Of a stretch of DNA of 64,000 bases, positions 33,201 through 40,227 are shown in pieces (position 1 is the stretch's first letter; every line of letters begins with the position of its first letter). This DNA is from Oerskovia turbata (lineage in GTDB: Bacteria; Actinomycetota; Actinomycetes; Actinomycetales; Cellulomonadaceae): assembly GCF_000718325.1 (NCBI RefSeq), contig NZ_JOFV01000001.1, forward strand, positions 248,001 through 312,000. The letters are read 5' to 3'. The notes under the pieces were generated by a model that was not told where the DNA came from, did no database searches, and saw nothing but the letters and a program-made list of their open reading frames with translations. A program made the position numbers and the translations under genes.

Positions 33201-33534
33201 GCTGCTCCCGGCCCCGGGCACGCCCGAGGTCCCCCCGCCGGACGGCGCCGGCTCACCGCAGGCGCTCGACCCTCGGGTCGCGGCGCTCGTCCCGGGGGTG
33301 CCCGGGGGCTGGTTCGAGCACGACGCCCTGACGGTGGACGGTGTCGAGGTCGACTGGTGGGTGTGCGCGGGCAGCGTGGGACCCGAGGTCCACGCCTCGA
33401 CGACCGCGGGCCTGGCGCGAGGCCTGGCCGCGGCCGCCGGGCGGCCCGGGGCGCGGCACCTGCTGGAGTCCGCGCTGCTCGACCCCGCGGCGGTCGACGA
33501 CCTGCTGGCCGAGACCGCGTGGGACGGGGAGTGA
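30199..33534 (+). CDS. Sacsin-like protein with N-terminal GHKL/Hsp90-type ATPase fold
   Basis: An 1111-residue protein starting at the GTG at 30199. The Bergerat-fold N-box is seen as VVVELAQNAADAA (residues 45-57), a D-x-G-like segment as LTAENSGAPLD, and the G-box as GRFGVGFAAVRSV (about residues 126-138). This is the ATP-binding fold found at the N-terminus of sacsin repeats and some stand-alone bacterial proteins. The remaining 850 residues have no recognisable domain and are very rich in Ala, Asp and Leu. It may be a chaperone-like ATPase. A local 18-bp-scale duplication encodes DLDAVADLDAVADD (near 32583-32622). Coupled to DUF3027 and MFS genes by 4-nt overlaps. Confidence 0.82.
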   Translation: MTTDAFGTSALRRAVTEAWLASPTRFREDANTEEDHARGYYRDRVVVELAQNAADAAAHAGSPGRLVLRLARDAGGAWWLTAENSGAPLDAEGVASLSSMRASAKRPGGPTAEPPSADGAPGRVGRFGVGFAAVRSVADEVSVRSTLGGVTFSLARTRAALTEAVVVARKDPRVGAVAADRLGAAVRERGDALPVLRLPFAADALPGGPVGPDVPGGPDGATGPAPSGTVVALRLRDRVALDAVRAQLAEVDDALLLALPALDEVLVEIEDDDGPLRARRLHDVAARWTVVRERGAFDAGLVDSLPVEQRHGGWSVLWALPRSAPAPSEAVAGVLHAPTPTDEPMTFAALLVASFPLDPSRRHVLPGPVTSALAEVAGGAYARLLGRVAVERGASVLGLVPTGLPAGALDAQVRDAALSALRGTRLLSPPGADVDDPVLDGSTVLRPDSRMVAPRDAQVLAGEVGRDAAVVAVLGRTVPDLVDVPSSLHAVARSLGVRSRELADLLDELPAGMGPTAWREVYAALAPHAGQPGVLDALGAVTVPLADGRTARGARGVLLVEAAASASAAADGDVGPGGPAATGPTRPGVADLARSLGLRLVHPDAVHPLLERLGATPSSARGLLTEPAVRDQVLHLADRVADGDLLDDLDAGGEVQDVVPAAVGQVLALVRAALAEGALPEDVPFWWGELPLPTADGELSAARECVVPGSWAAEHLDGLVPLADGVVERWGEDVLRAAGVPGDVTVHRVRDVLTPWDADADLPDDPDDPQSWLDGWADYLAILGGLVGGGAYVGDLDAVADLDAVADDAWPAFLARLAREPGARAALLAPVRAQGGARVGDAPSYTAWWVRRHLGAPFAAERGGAPFLPDPPAETRGLDAEVVRALGGVADLGDLAPADWPDYLAALPDVGARLDLPDALAVWQGLGALARSAHRRELDELPDRLPGLRGADATCARAEDLAVATSAMWAQVRTVLPVALPGRTSPGTDEGAALADLLDLPLLPAPGTPEVPPPDGAGSPQALDPRVAALVPGVPGGWFEHDALTVDGVEVDWWVCAGSVGPEVHASTTAGLARGLAAAAGRPGARHLLESALLDPAAVDDLLAETAWDGE

Positions 33535-34784
33535 GCCGGACGGTGCAGCCCCCCGCCGGACCGGCCGGCATCTTCGACCGTCGCCTCGTGGGCGGCGTGT
33601 ACGTGCCGACCTTCGTGTTCGAGGCGGGGGTCAGCGCGATCGTCCCCGTCGTGGCGCTGAGCGCCGTCTCGATGGGGGCCGGGATCGCGCTGGCCGGGTT
33701 CGTCGTCGCGCTGCTGGGGCTCGGGCAGATCGCCGGGGACGTGCCGGCCGGTGCGTTCGCGGCCCGGTTCGGCGACCGGCGGGCCATGATGACGGCCGCT
33801 GCCGCCTCGATCGTCGGCCTCGTGGCGTGCGCGCTCGCGCCCAACCTGTGGGTACTGGGTGCGGGGGTCTTCTGCGTCGGCATGACCAACGCGGTGTTCA
33901 TGCTCGCCCGGCAGGCCTACCTGACCGAGGTCACGCCCGTGCTCAAGCGCGCCAGGGCGTTGTCGACGCTCGCGGGCACGCACCGGATCGGTGCGTTCGT
34001 GGGACCGTTCGCGGCGGCCGCGGTGCTGTGGGTCTGGGACCTGCCCGCGGTGTACTGGCTGGCCGTCGGTGCGAGCGTCGTCGCGGGGCTGGTGACGGCT
34101 CTCGTGCCCGACGTCGCAGCGGGCGCCACGGCCCACCGGCGGTCCGTGACCCCGGTCAGCTTCCGCACGGTCCTCGCCGCGAACCGGCACGTGTTCGCGA
34201 CGCTCGGGTTCGCGGTCGTCATGGTCGGGGCCACGCGGGCTGCCCGTCAGGTGGTGCTGCCCCTGTGGTCCGAGCACCTGGGCTTCAGTCCCGCCACCAC
34301 GAGCGTGATCTTCGGGCTCTCGGGAGCCGTCGACATGCTGCTGTTCTACCCCGCGGGGAAGGTCATGGACCGCTGGGGGAGGCTGTGGGTCGCGATCCCG
34401 TGCATGCTCGTGCTCGGCGGGGCGATCGTCGTGCTGCCGCTCACGAGCACCGTCGCCGGGGTGGCCGTGGTCGCGATGGTCATGGGCTTCGGCAACGGGA
34501 TCGGCTCGGGCATCCTCATGACGCTCGGCGCCGACGTCGCACCAGCGGACGTCCGTGCGCAGTTCCTCGGGATCTGGCGGCTCTTCCAGGACTCCGGGTC
34601 CGCGCTCGGTCCGCTCGTGGTCTCGGCCGGTGCCGCGCTGGGGAGCCTCGCGGGCGGGATCGTCGCGTCGGGGACCGTGGGACTGCTCGGCGCGGTCGCG
34701 CTCGCGCGGTGGGTCCCGCGGTGGTCGGTGCACGCGAACCGGACCACGCGCCGTCGGGCGGGGATCGAGAGCCGGGACAGGTAG
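33531..34784 (+). CDS. MFS transporter
   Basis: A 417-residue major facilitator; the GTG at 33531 overlaps the sacsin-like stop (GTGA), while the frame's long upstream extension is the other gene's shadow. About 12 membrane segments are visible; the loop-2/3 motif reads GAFAARFGDRRAMM and the equivalent in the second half reads GKVMDRWGRLW. Substrate unknown; the group contains drug-efflux-like carriers. The stop is 13 bp from the end of a convergent DUF2530 gene. Confidence 0.88.
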   Translation: MSRTVQPPAGPAGIFDRRLVGGVYVPTFVFEAGVSAIVPVVALSAVSMGAGIALAGFVVALLGLGQIAGDVPAGAFAARFGDRRAMMTAAAASIVGLVACALAPNLWVLGAGVFCVGMTNAVFMLARQAYLTEVTPVLKRARALSTLAGTHRIGAFVGPFAAAAVLWVWDLPAVYWLAVGASVVAGLVTALVPDVAAGATAHRRSVTPVSFRTVLAANRHVFATLGFAVVMVGATRAARQVVLPLWSEHLGFSPATTSVIFGLSGAVDMLLFYPAGKVMDRWGRLWVAIPCMLVLGGAIVVLPLTSTVAGVAVVAMVMGFGNGIGSGILMTLGADVAPADVRAQFLGIWRLFQDSGSALGPLVVSAGAALGSLAGGIVASGTVGLLGAVALARWVPRWSVHANRTTRRRAGIESRDR

Positions 34785-34797
34785 TCCTGCGGGCGGC

Positions 34798-35055
34798 TCA
34801 GTCCTGCGAGCGGTACTCGTTCCGGTCGCGACGTTCCCATCCGAGCCCGATCATGCCGAGCACGATCCCGGCCGCGCAGGTCGCGGGGAGCTCGAACGTC
34901 GCCCGGTCGAGGACCAGGAGGACGACCGAGACCACGAGGGCGACGGCCCACAGGCTCATTCCCACCAGGATCACGGGCTTGAGATCGACGCGCAGCGCCG
35001 GCGGGTTGGGGCGGCGCCGCTCCGGGTGGACCAGCAGGGAGATCATCGAGGGCAC
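34798..35055 (-). CDS. DUF2530-family small membrane protein
   Basis: An 85-residue protein from a GTG at 35055, or from the in-frame ATG at 35046. The pattern LRVDLKPVILVGMSLWAVALVVSVVLLVL then ATCAAGIVLGMIGLGWERR shows two membrane helices and the short basic turn typical of the DUF2530 family of actinobacteria. It has no known role. Confidence 0.75.
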   Translation of the reverse strand: MPSMISLLVHPERRRPNPPALRVDLKPVILVGMSLWAVALVVSVVLLVLDRATFELPATCAAGIVLGMIGLGWERRDRNEYRSQD

Positions 35056-35684
35056 GCTCGCAGTCTACGTCTCGTGCTCGTCCCGTCGGGTGAAAAAGAA
35101 GTCGACTCTCTGCGGCGCGTCGTTGCCCCCGACGCGCGGGTTGCCGTGCTAAAAGCTCCGTCCCTGCCGAGGAGCCGGCATCGCAAAACGCTCGTATCGT
35201 GATCTAACGGTCAGCGGGAGCGCGACATCGATCGACAGAGCGGGCGACCCGCTAGGAAGACTTGCCCGTTTTCACCCGTGAGCGGTGTCACAAGGCGCTC
35301 GCAGGGAGGTCTCTCCCGGGTGGGACGGAGCGCGGACGGGGTTCCGGTGCGGCAACCCCAGCCGCTACGATCCCCACTTCGCAGATCATCCTTCGTTGGA
35401 CGGGTGTACAGGAAATTCCTGTGCTGCTCGCGGCGCCGAGCGGGGAGGATTCCGATCCTCCTCGACTTGGACATCTGTCCATCACCATTCCCCGACCTGC
35501 CAAGTCTCCCGGACCGGCGCCAGGATCGGCGGGATCCCAGGCTTGGGACTCGCCGGACAAGCGACCTTCTCACCCGGGTGAAAAGGCCGGTTGGTCATTC
35601 AATTATTTGCGTGCCGACTCTTACGATGAGGCGTTCCGACGGTCCAGAACCGGCTGTCGGATTGATCGAGAGGTAGCCGGGCCC
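35056..35684 (+). promoter_or_regulatory. 630-bp gene-free leader upstream of the priming transferase, dense in inverted repeats
   Basis: I see no coding pattern here. The stretch holds several inverted repeats: a GGGAG/CTCCC stem at 35304-35317, the perfect 15-base ACAGGAAATTCCTGT at 35408-35422, GGAGGAT/ATCCTCC with loop TCCG at 35444-35461, GGACATCTGTCC at 35469-35480, TCCCA/TGGGA at 35535-35548 and the perfect TCACCCGGGTGA at 35570-35581. The last overlaps a possible promoter (GTGAAA 35578-35583, 17-base gap, AATTAT 35601-35606). TTTTCACCCG-type words recur at 35088-35096 (inverted) and 35269-35278. It looks like a regulated promoter with a structured leader for the glycopolymer locus. 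Confidence 0.55.
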
Positions 35685-37202
35685 ATGGCCGGAAGCGTCA
35701 TTCACGACTCGCGTCGTGGACTCCGCCACATCCTGACAGCTGCGCCACCAGGGCCCCTCCGGGCGGTCCGCGCGGCGTTCGCGACGGTCACGTGGGAGCG
35801 GTCGTACCGGATCCGCCTCGTCCTCACCGACTTCCTGGCGATCACGATCGGCGTCACCGCCGCGTACTTCCTGCGGTGGGACCAGTTCATCAGCCAGCCC
35901 GTCCGGGAGAACCTGTTCCTCCCCTACCTCGTCCTGAGCGTCCTGATCGGCGTCGCCTGGGCCGGCTCGCTCGCGTTCGCCAAGACACGCGACGTACGGG
36001 TCGTCGGCAGCGGCCCCACCGAGTACCAGCGGGTCTTCGACGCGTCCTGGCGACTCTTCGGCGTCCTCGCGATCCTCGCCTTCCTCCTGCGCTTCCAGGA
36101 GGCTCGCGGCTACCTGATCTTCGCGTTCCCCCTCGGCCTCGCGGGACTCCTGCTGGGGCGCTACTTCTGGCGACAGTGGCTGCACCGCAAGCGGGCCGCC
36201 GGCTCCCACCGCACCGCCGTCCTCGCGATCGGGCATCGCGACCAGGCCGAGCGCCTGATCCGCGACCTCAACGACCGCGACAGCTCCGGGTACCGGGTCG
36301 TCGCCGTGTGCACCCCCAGCGGCCGTTCCGGCGAGGGCGACGCCATCCTGGGCGTGCCCGTCCTCGGCGACCTCCGCTCCGCCGGCGAGATCGCGGCCCG
36401 GGTCGGCGCCGGGTGCGTCGCGGTGAGCGGCTCGGACGCCGTGACCGCGGACGTCGTGCGCCACCTCAGCTGGGAGCTCGAGCCCTTCGGCGTCGACCTC
36501 ATGCTCACGACCGAGCTGGTCGACGTCGCCGGGCCCCGCATCACCATCACCCCGGCCGAGTCCGTGTCGCTCCTGCACGTCGACGCGCCGCGGTTCAGCG
36601 GCCCCAAGTTCGTGGTCAAGTCGATCTCGGACTGGTTCGGCGCGGCGATCCTGACGTTCCTCCTGCTGCCCGTCCTGATCGCCGTCGGGCTCGCGGTCAT
36701 GCTCACGAGCCGTGGGCCGGTCTTCTACTCCCAGCAGCGGGTCGGGCGCAACGGCGAGACGTTCTCGATGCTCAAGTTCCGGTCCATGCGCGTCGGGTCC
36801 GACCTGGACCTCACCGCGCTCTCCGCGGACAACGAGGGGTCCGGGCCGCTCTTCAAGATCCGCAACGACCCTCGCGTCACGACCGTGGGCCGCTTCATCC
36901 GCCGCTACTCGCTCGACGAGCTGCCGCAGATCTTCAACGTCCTGCGGGGCGACATGAGCCTCGTGGGCCCGCGGCCGCCGCTGCCGCGCGAGGTCAGCAC
37001 CTACGAGAAGAAGGTCCGTCGGCGCCTGCTCGTCAAGCCCGGTCTGACGGGCCTGTGGCAGGTCGGCGGCCGCTCGGACCTGTCCTGGGAGGAGAGCGTG
37101 CGCCTCGACGTCTACTACGTCGAGAACTGGACGCTGTTCGGCGACATCCTCATCCTGGCGCGCACGGCGAGAGCCGTCGTCTCCGGGAGCGGGGCGTACT
37201 GA
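35685..37202 (+). CDS. Undecaprenyl-phosphate sugar phosphotransferase (priming enzyme, WbaP/CpsE type)
   Basis: A 505-residue membrane enzyme; the ATG at 35685 follows GAGAGGTAG. Four N-terminal membrane helices (about residues 45-165), a Rossmann-like central domain (VLAIGHRDQAERLIRDLN), a fifth helix (AAILTFLLLPVLIAVGLAVML) and the catalytic domain with FSMLKFRSM, RVTTVGRFIRRYSLDELPQI and GDMSLVGPRPPLPREV, typical of polyprenyl-phosphate hexose-1-phosphate transferases. It would start glycan synthesis on undecaprenyl phosphate. It opens the cell-wall glycopolymer locus. Confidence 0.93.
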   Translation: MAGSVIHDSRRGLRHILTAAPPGPLRAVRAAFATVTWERSYRIRLVLTDFLAITIGVTAAYFLRWDQFISQPVRENLFLPYLVLSVLIGVAWAGSLAFAKTRDVRVVGSGPTEYQRVFDASWRLFGVLAILAFLLRFQEARGYLIFAFPLGLAGLLLGRYFWRQWLHRKRAAGSHRTAVLAIGHRDQAERLIRDLNDRDSSGYRVVAVCTPSGRSGEGDAILGVPVLGDLRSAGEIAARVGAGCVAVSGSDAVTADVVRHLSWELEPFGVDLMLTTELVDVAGPRITITPAESVSLLHVDAPRFSGPKFVVKSISDWFGAAILTFLLLPVLIAVGLAVMLTSRGPVFYSQQRVGRNGETFSMLKFRSMRVGSDLDLTALSADNEGSGPLFKIRNDPRVTTVGRFIRRYSLDELPQIFNVLRGDMSLVGPRPPLPREVSTYEKKVRRRLLVKPGLTGLWQVGGRSDLSWEESVRLDVYYVENWTLFGDILILARTARAVVSGSGAY

Positions 37203-37208
37203 GCGCTG

Positions 37209-37252
37209 CCGCCGACGCGGCTGCCGCGGCTGCCTGCGCAGCGTGTCGGCGG
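37209..37252 (+). terminator. Candidate terminator after the priming transferase
   Basis: CCGCCGAC (37209-37216) pairs with GTCGGCGG (37245-37252), and the GCGG/CTGC-rich interior can pair further. It begins 6 bp after the stop. Confidence 0.5.
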
Positions 37253-37335
37253 ACGGGACGTGACCGCGGACACGTCACTAGCACGTGACATGGACGATTC
37301 GGAAGCGCAACACGGGATCTGGCACCATTCTCCCC

Positions 37336-38808
37336 ATGACCACCACGACTGACGAGCGCGAAGCCCCCCCGCGTTCCAGCGGCATCGACCGCTTCTTCAA
37401 GATCACCGAGCGCGGCTCGACCATCGGCGCCGAGATCCGTGGCGGTCTCGTCACGTTCTTCGCGATGTCCTACATCATCATCCTCAACCCGATCATCCTC
37501 GGGACGGCCCCCGACGGCACGGGTCAGTTCCTGGGTGGTGGCACGGACGGCGCGAACTTCCCGATGATCGCCGCGACCACGGCGCTCGTCGCGGGCATCA
37601 TGACGATCGCGATGGGGGTCTTCGCGAACTACCCCATGGCCCTGGCCGCGGGCCTGGGCCTCAACGCGGTCGTCGCGTTCACGATCGCCACGATCCCTGA
37701 CGTCACGTGGGCCGACGCGATGGGCATCGTCGTGATCGAGGGCCTCATCATCCTCGTGCTCGTCCTGACGGGCTTCCGTGAGGCGGTCTTCCGGGCGGTG
37801 CCGGTCGAGCTCAAGACGGCGATCAGCGTCGGCATCGGCCTGTTCATCGCGCTCGTCGGCCTCGTCAACGCCGGCTTCGTGGCCTCGGGCGGCGGCACGC
37901 CGCTCCAGCTCGGTTCGACCGGTTCGCTCGCGGGCTGGCCGATCCTCGTCTTCGTCGTCGGGCTGGTCCTCATGATCGTCCTGTGGGTCCGTAAGGTCCG
38001 GGGTGCGATCCTCATCTCGATCCTCGCCGCGACGGTCGTGGCAGTGGTCGTCCAGGCGGTCGCGGGTGTCGGCACCAAGGGTGCGGGCGCGGCCAACGGG
38101 TGGAGCCTGAACGCTCCCGAGCTCGAGGGCAGCCCGGTCGCGGTCCCCGACTTCGGTCTGCTGGGTCAGTTCTCGCTGCTCGGGTCGATCGAGAAGGTCG
38201 GCATCGTCACGGTCGTCCTGCTCGTCTTCTCGCTGCTGCTCGCCGACTTCTTCGACACCATGGGCACCATGGTCGCGGTCGGTGCGGAGGGCAAGCTGCT
38301 CGACGAGACGGGCAACCCGCCGAAGTCGCGTGCGATCCTCATCGTCGACTCGGTCGCCGCGGCGGCCGGTGGTGCCGCGAGCGTCTCGTCCAACACGAGC
38401 TACGTCGAGTCGACGACCGGCGTCGGCGAGGGCGCGCGCACGGGCCTCGCGGCCGTGGTGACGGGGATCGCCTTCCTGCTGGCGACGTTCCTGTCGCCGC
38501 TCGTCGCGCTCGTCCCGAGCGAGGCCGCCGCGCCTGCGCTGGTCCTCGTCGGCTTCCTCATGATGACGCAGATCACGGGCATCAAGTGGACGAACGTCGA
38601 GGTCGCGATCCCCGCGTTCCTCACGATCGCCCTCATGCCCTTCACCTACTCGATCACCGCGGGCATCGGCGCGGGCTTCCTGGCCTTCGTGGTCATCAAG
38701 CTGGCTCTCGGCAAGGTCAAGGCGATCCACCCGCTCATGTGGGTCTCCGCGGTCGCGTTCATCATCTACTTCACCCTCGACCCGATCAGCGACGCCCTGG
38801 GCGTCTGA
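37336..38808 (+). CDS. NCS2-family (AzgA-type) guanine/hypoxanthine permease
   Basis: A 490-residue protein with 12 or more membrane segments, starting at the ATG at 37336. Family features: RFFKITERGSTIGAEIRGGLVTFFAMSYIIILNP at the N-terminus, MALAAGLGLNAVVAF, FFDTMGTMVAVG and SSNTSYVESTTGVGEGARTGL, all well known from AzgA purine transporters. It imports purine bases by proton symport. It does not fit the neighbouring glycopolymer genes by function and may mark an older boundary. The upstream region has a GTCAC/GTGAC inverted pair (37274-37289). Confidence 0.93.
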   Translation: MTTTTDEREAPPRSSGIDRFFKITERGSTIGAEIRGGLVTFFAMSYIIILNPIILGTAPDGTGQFLGGGTDGANFPMIAATTALVAGIMTIAMGVFANYPMALAAGLGLNAVVAFTIATIPDVTWADAMGIVVIEGLIILVLVLTGFREAVFRAVPVELKTAISVGIGLFIALVGLVNAGFVASGGGTPLQLGSTGSLAGWPILVFVVGLVLMIVLWVRKVRGAILISILAATVVAVVVQAVAGVGTKGAGAANGWSLNAPELEGSPVAVPDFGLLGQFSLLGSIEKVGIVTVVLLVFSLLLADFFDTMGTMVAVGAEGKLLDETGNPPKSRAILIVDSVAAAAGGAASVSSNTSYVESTTGVGEGARTGLAAVVTGIAFLLATFLSPLVALVPSEAAAPALVLVGFLMMTQITGIKWTNVEVAIPAFLTIALMPFTYSITAGIGAGFLAFVVIKLALGKVKAIHPLMWVSAVAFIIYFTLDPISDALGV

Positions 38809-38824
38809 CGTACGCTCTCAGGCG

Positions 38825-40108
38825 ATGAGCCTCTCTATCCTGCGCCTGACCCCCACCCTCCAGTCCTACGACTGGGGTTCGAGGAGCGCGTTGCACACGC
38901 TCCTGGGGTTGGAGCAGGACGGGGAGCCTCTCGCAGAGATGTGGATGGGGGCGCACCCGAAGGGCCCGTCGTCGGCTTCGGTCGACGGCGGGCCCTCCGC
39001 GTCCCTCGCGGACCTGATCCGCAACGACCCGGTCCGGATGCTGGGGCAGCGCGTCCTCGACGACTACGGTCCGCGGCTGCCGTACCTGCTGAAGGTCCTT
39101 GCTGCGGACCGCGCGCTGTCGCTGCAGGTGCATCCTCAGCCGCACCGTGCCCGCGCGGGGTTCAACCGGGAGAACCGTGAGGGCGTTCCTCGCGACTCGC
39201 CCGAGCGCAGCTTCCACGACGACCAGCACAAGCCGGAGATGGTCGTGGCGGTCTCCCGTTTCGAGGGGCTCTCGGGCTTCCGTCGGCCGGTGCGGATCCT
39301 GGAGCTGCTGGGTGGGTTGCGCGGCGACCTGGCCGCCGGGATGAGGGCCGCGCTCGAGGCGCAGCCCTCGGCTGCGGGCCTGCGGGAGGCGTTCACGCTC
39401 GCGCTGCACGCGAGGACCTCGCCCGACGTCGCCGCGGACCTGGCGTCGACGGTCGCCGACGTCAGGGCCCGCCTGGGAGCAGGCACGACGTCGCCGCGTG
39501 CCGATGCGACCGTGCTCGCCCTGGCGGAGCAGCACCCGGGAGACCCCGGGGCCGTGGTGTCGCTCATGCTGAACCGGGTCACGCTCGAGCCGGGGGAGTC
39601 GATGTTCGTCCCTGCCGGGCACGTGCACGCCTACCTGTCGGGGTGCGCGGTCGAGATCATGTCGAGCTCGGACAACGTGCTGCGGGCGGGGCTGACCAGC
39701 AAGCGCGTGGACGTCGAGTCGCTGCTGGCGTGCGTGACCTATGCCCCGGGGCCTGCGGCACGGCCGCAGATCCGGCGTCTGGGGGTTCTCCCGGCAGCGG
39801 CACGGCACGGCTCGTTCGCGGGGGGCGAGGGGCTGCGCGAGTACCGGGCGGCGATCCCTGAGTTCGCCCTGGTCATGGGCGAGGTGGACAGCGACGCAGC
39901 GTTCCTGTCCCTGCCCGCCGAGGGGCCGAGGATCGTGCTGGTCCTCGACGGACAGGTCGAGCTGGAGTGCGGTGCTGCTGGTAGCGTCCTGGCGGGTGAA
40001 TCTCTGCGCGTAGCAGTCAGGTCGGGGCGGGCGGTCTTCGTCCCGCATGCGGCGGGACCGTTGTCGCTGCACGGATCCGGCCGGGCGGTCATCGCGTACG
40101 TGCCCTGA
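38825..40108 (+). CDS. manA: Mannose-6-phosphate isomerase, type I
   Basis: A 427-residue cupin enzyme interconverting fructose-6-P and mannose-6-P. Seen are the N-terminal PTLQSYDWGS and EMWMGAHPKGPS, the metal-binding LSLQVHPQP, HKPEMVVAVSRFEGLSGFR, and the late PAGHVHAYLSG with a further His. Mannose-6-P feeds GDP-mannose and mannosylated wall polymers, which fits the locus. It starts 16 bp after the permease stop, so the two may be cotranscribed. The C-terminal cupin half is complete. Confidence 0.93.
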   Translation: MSLSILRLTPTLQSYDWGSRSALHTLLGLEQDGEPLAEMWMGAHPKGPSSASVDGGPSASLADLIRNDPVRMLGQRVLDDYGPRLPYLLKVLAADRALSLQVHPQPHRARAGFNRENREGVPRDSPERSFHDDQHKPEMVVAVSRFEGLSGFRRPVRILELLGGLRGDLAAGMRAALEAQPSAAGLREAFTLALHARTSPDVAADLASTVADVRARLGAGTTSPRADATVLALAEQHPGDPGAVVSLMLNRVTLEPGESMFVPAGHVHAYLSGCAVEIMSSSDNVLRAGLTSKRVDVESLLACVTYAPGPAARPQIRRLGVLPAAARHGSFAGGEGLREYRAAIPEFALVMGEVDSDAAFLSLPAEGPRIVLVLDGQVELECGAAGSVLAGESLRVAVRSGRAVFVPHAAGPLSLHGSGRAVIAYVP

Positions 40109-40135
40109 GACGCGTGGGTCGGGCGAGGTGTGAGA

Positions 40136-40153
40136 GCGGTACTATAGTGCCGC
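40136..40153. promoter_or_regulatory. Palindromic promoter/operator of the plus-strand glycopolymer operon
   Basis: GCGG (40136-40139) and CCGC (40150-40153) flank the palindrome ACTATAGT (40141-40148) with one T/G mismatch. TATAGT at 40143-40148 is a good -10 box, so this is probably a repressed promoter for the genes from 40228 on. It lies 27 bp after manA. Confidence 0.5.
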
Positions 40154-40227
40154 ACTCCGCGGCTCGCTCGTCCAGGCCGTTCCTGCGCAGGCGCTGGACC
40201 AGGGGGTTCCAAGAGCAACGAGCCAGG

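Noticed and set aside
30199..33534. Sacsin-like ATPase as part of an anti-phage system
   Set aside because: Neighbours are cold-shock, DUF3027 and MFS genes with backbone-like base use; no nuclease or effector gene is next to it.
35056..35684. Known riboswitch (cyclic-di-AMP or cyclic-di-GMP type) in the leader
   Set aside because: None of the conserved core sequences of those classes could be found by eye.
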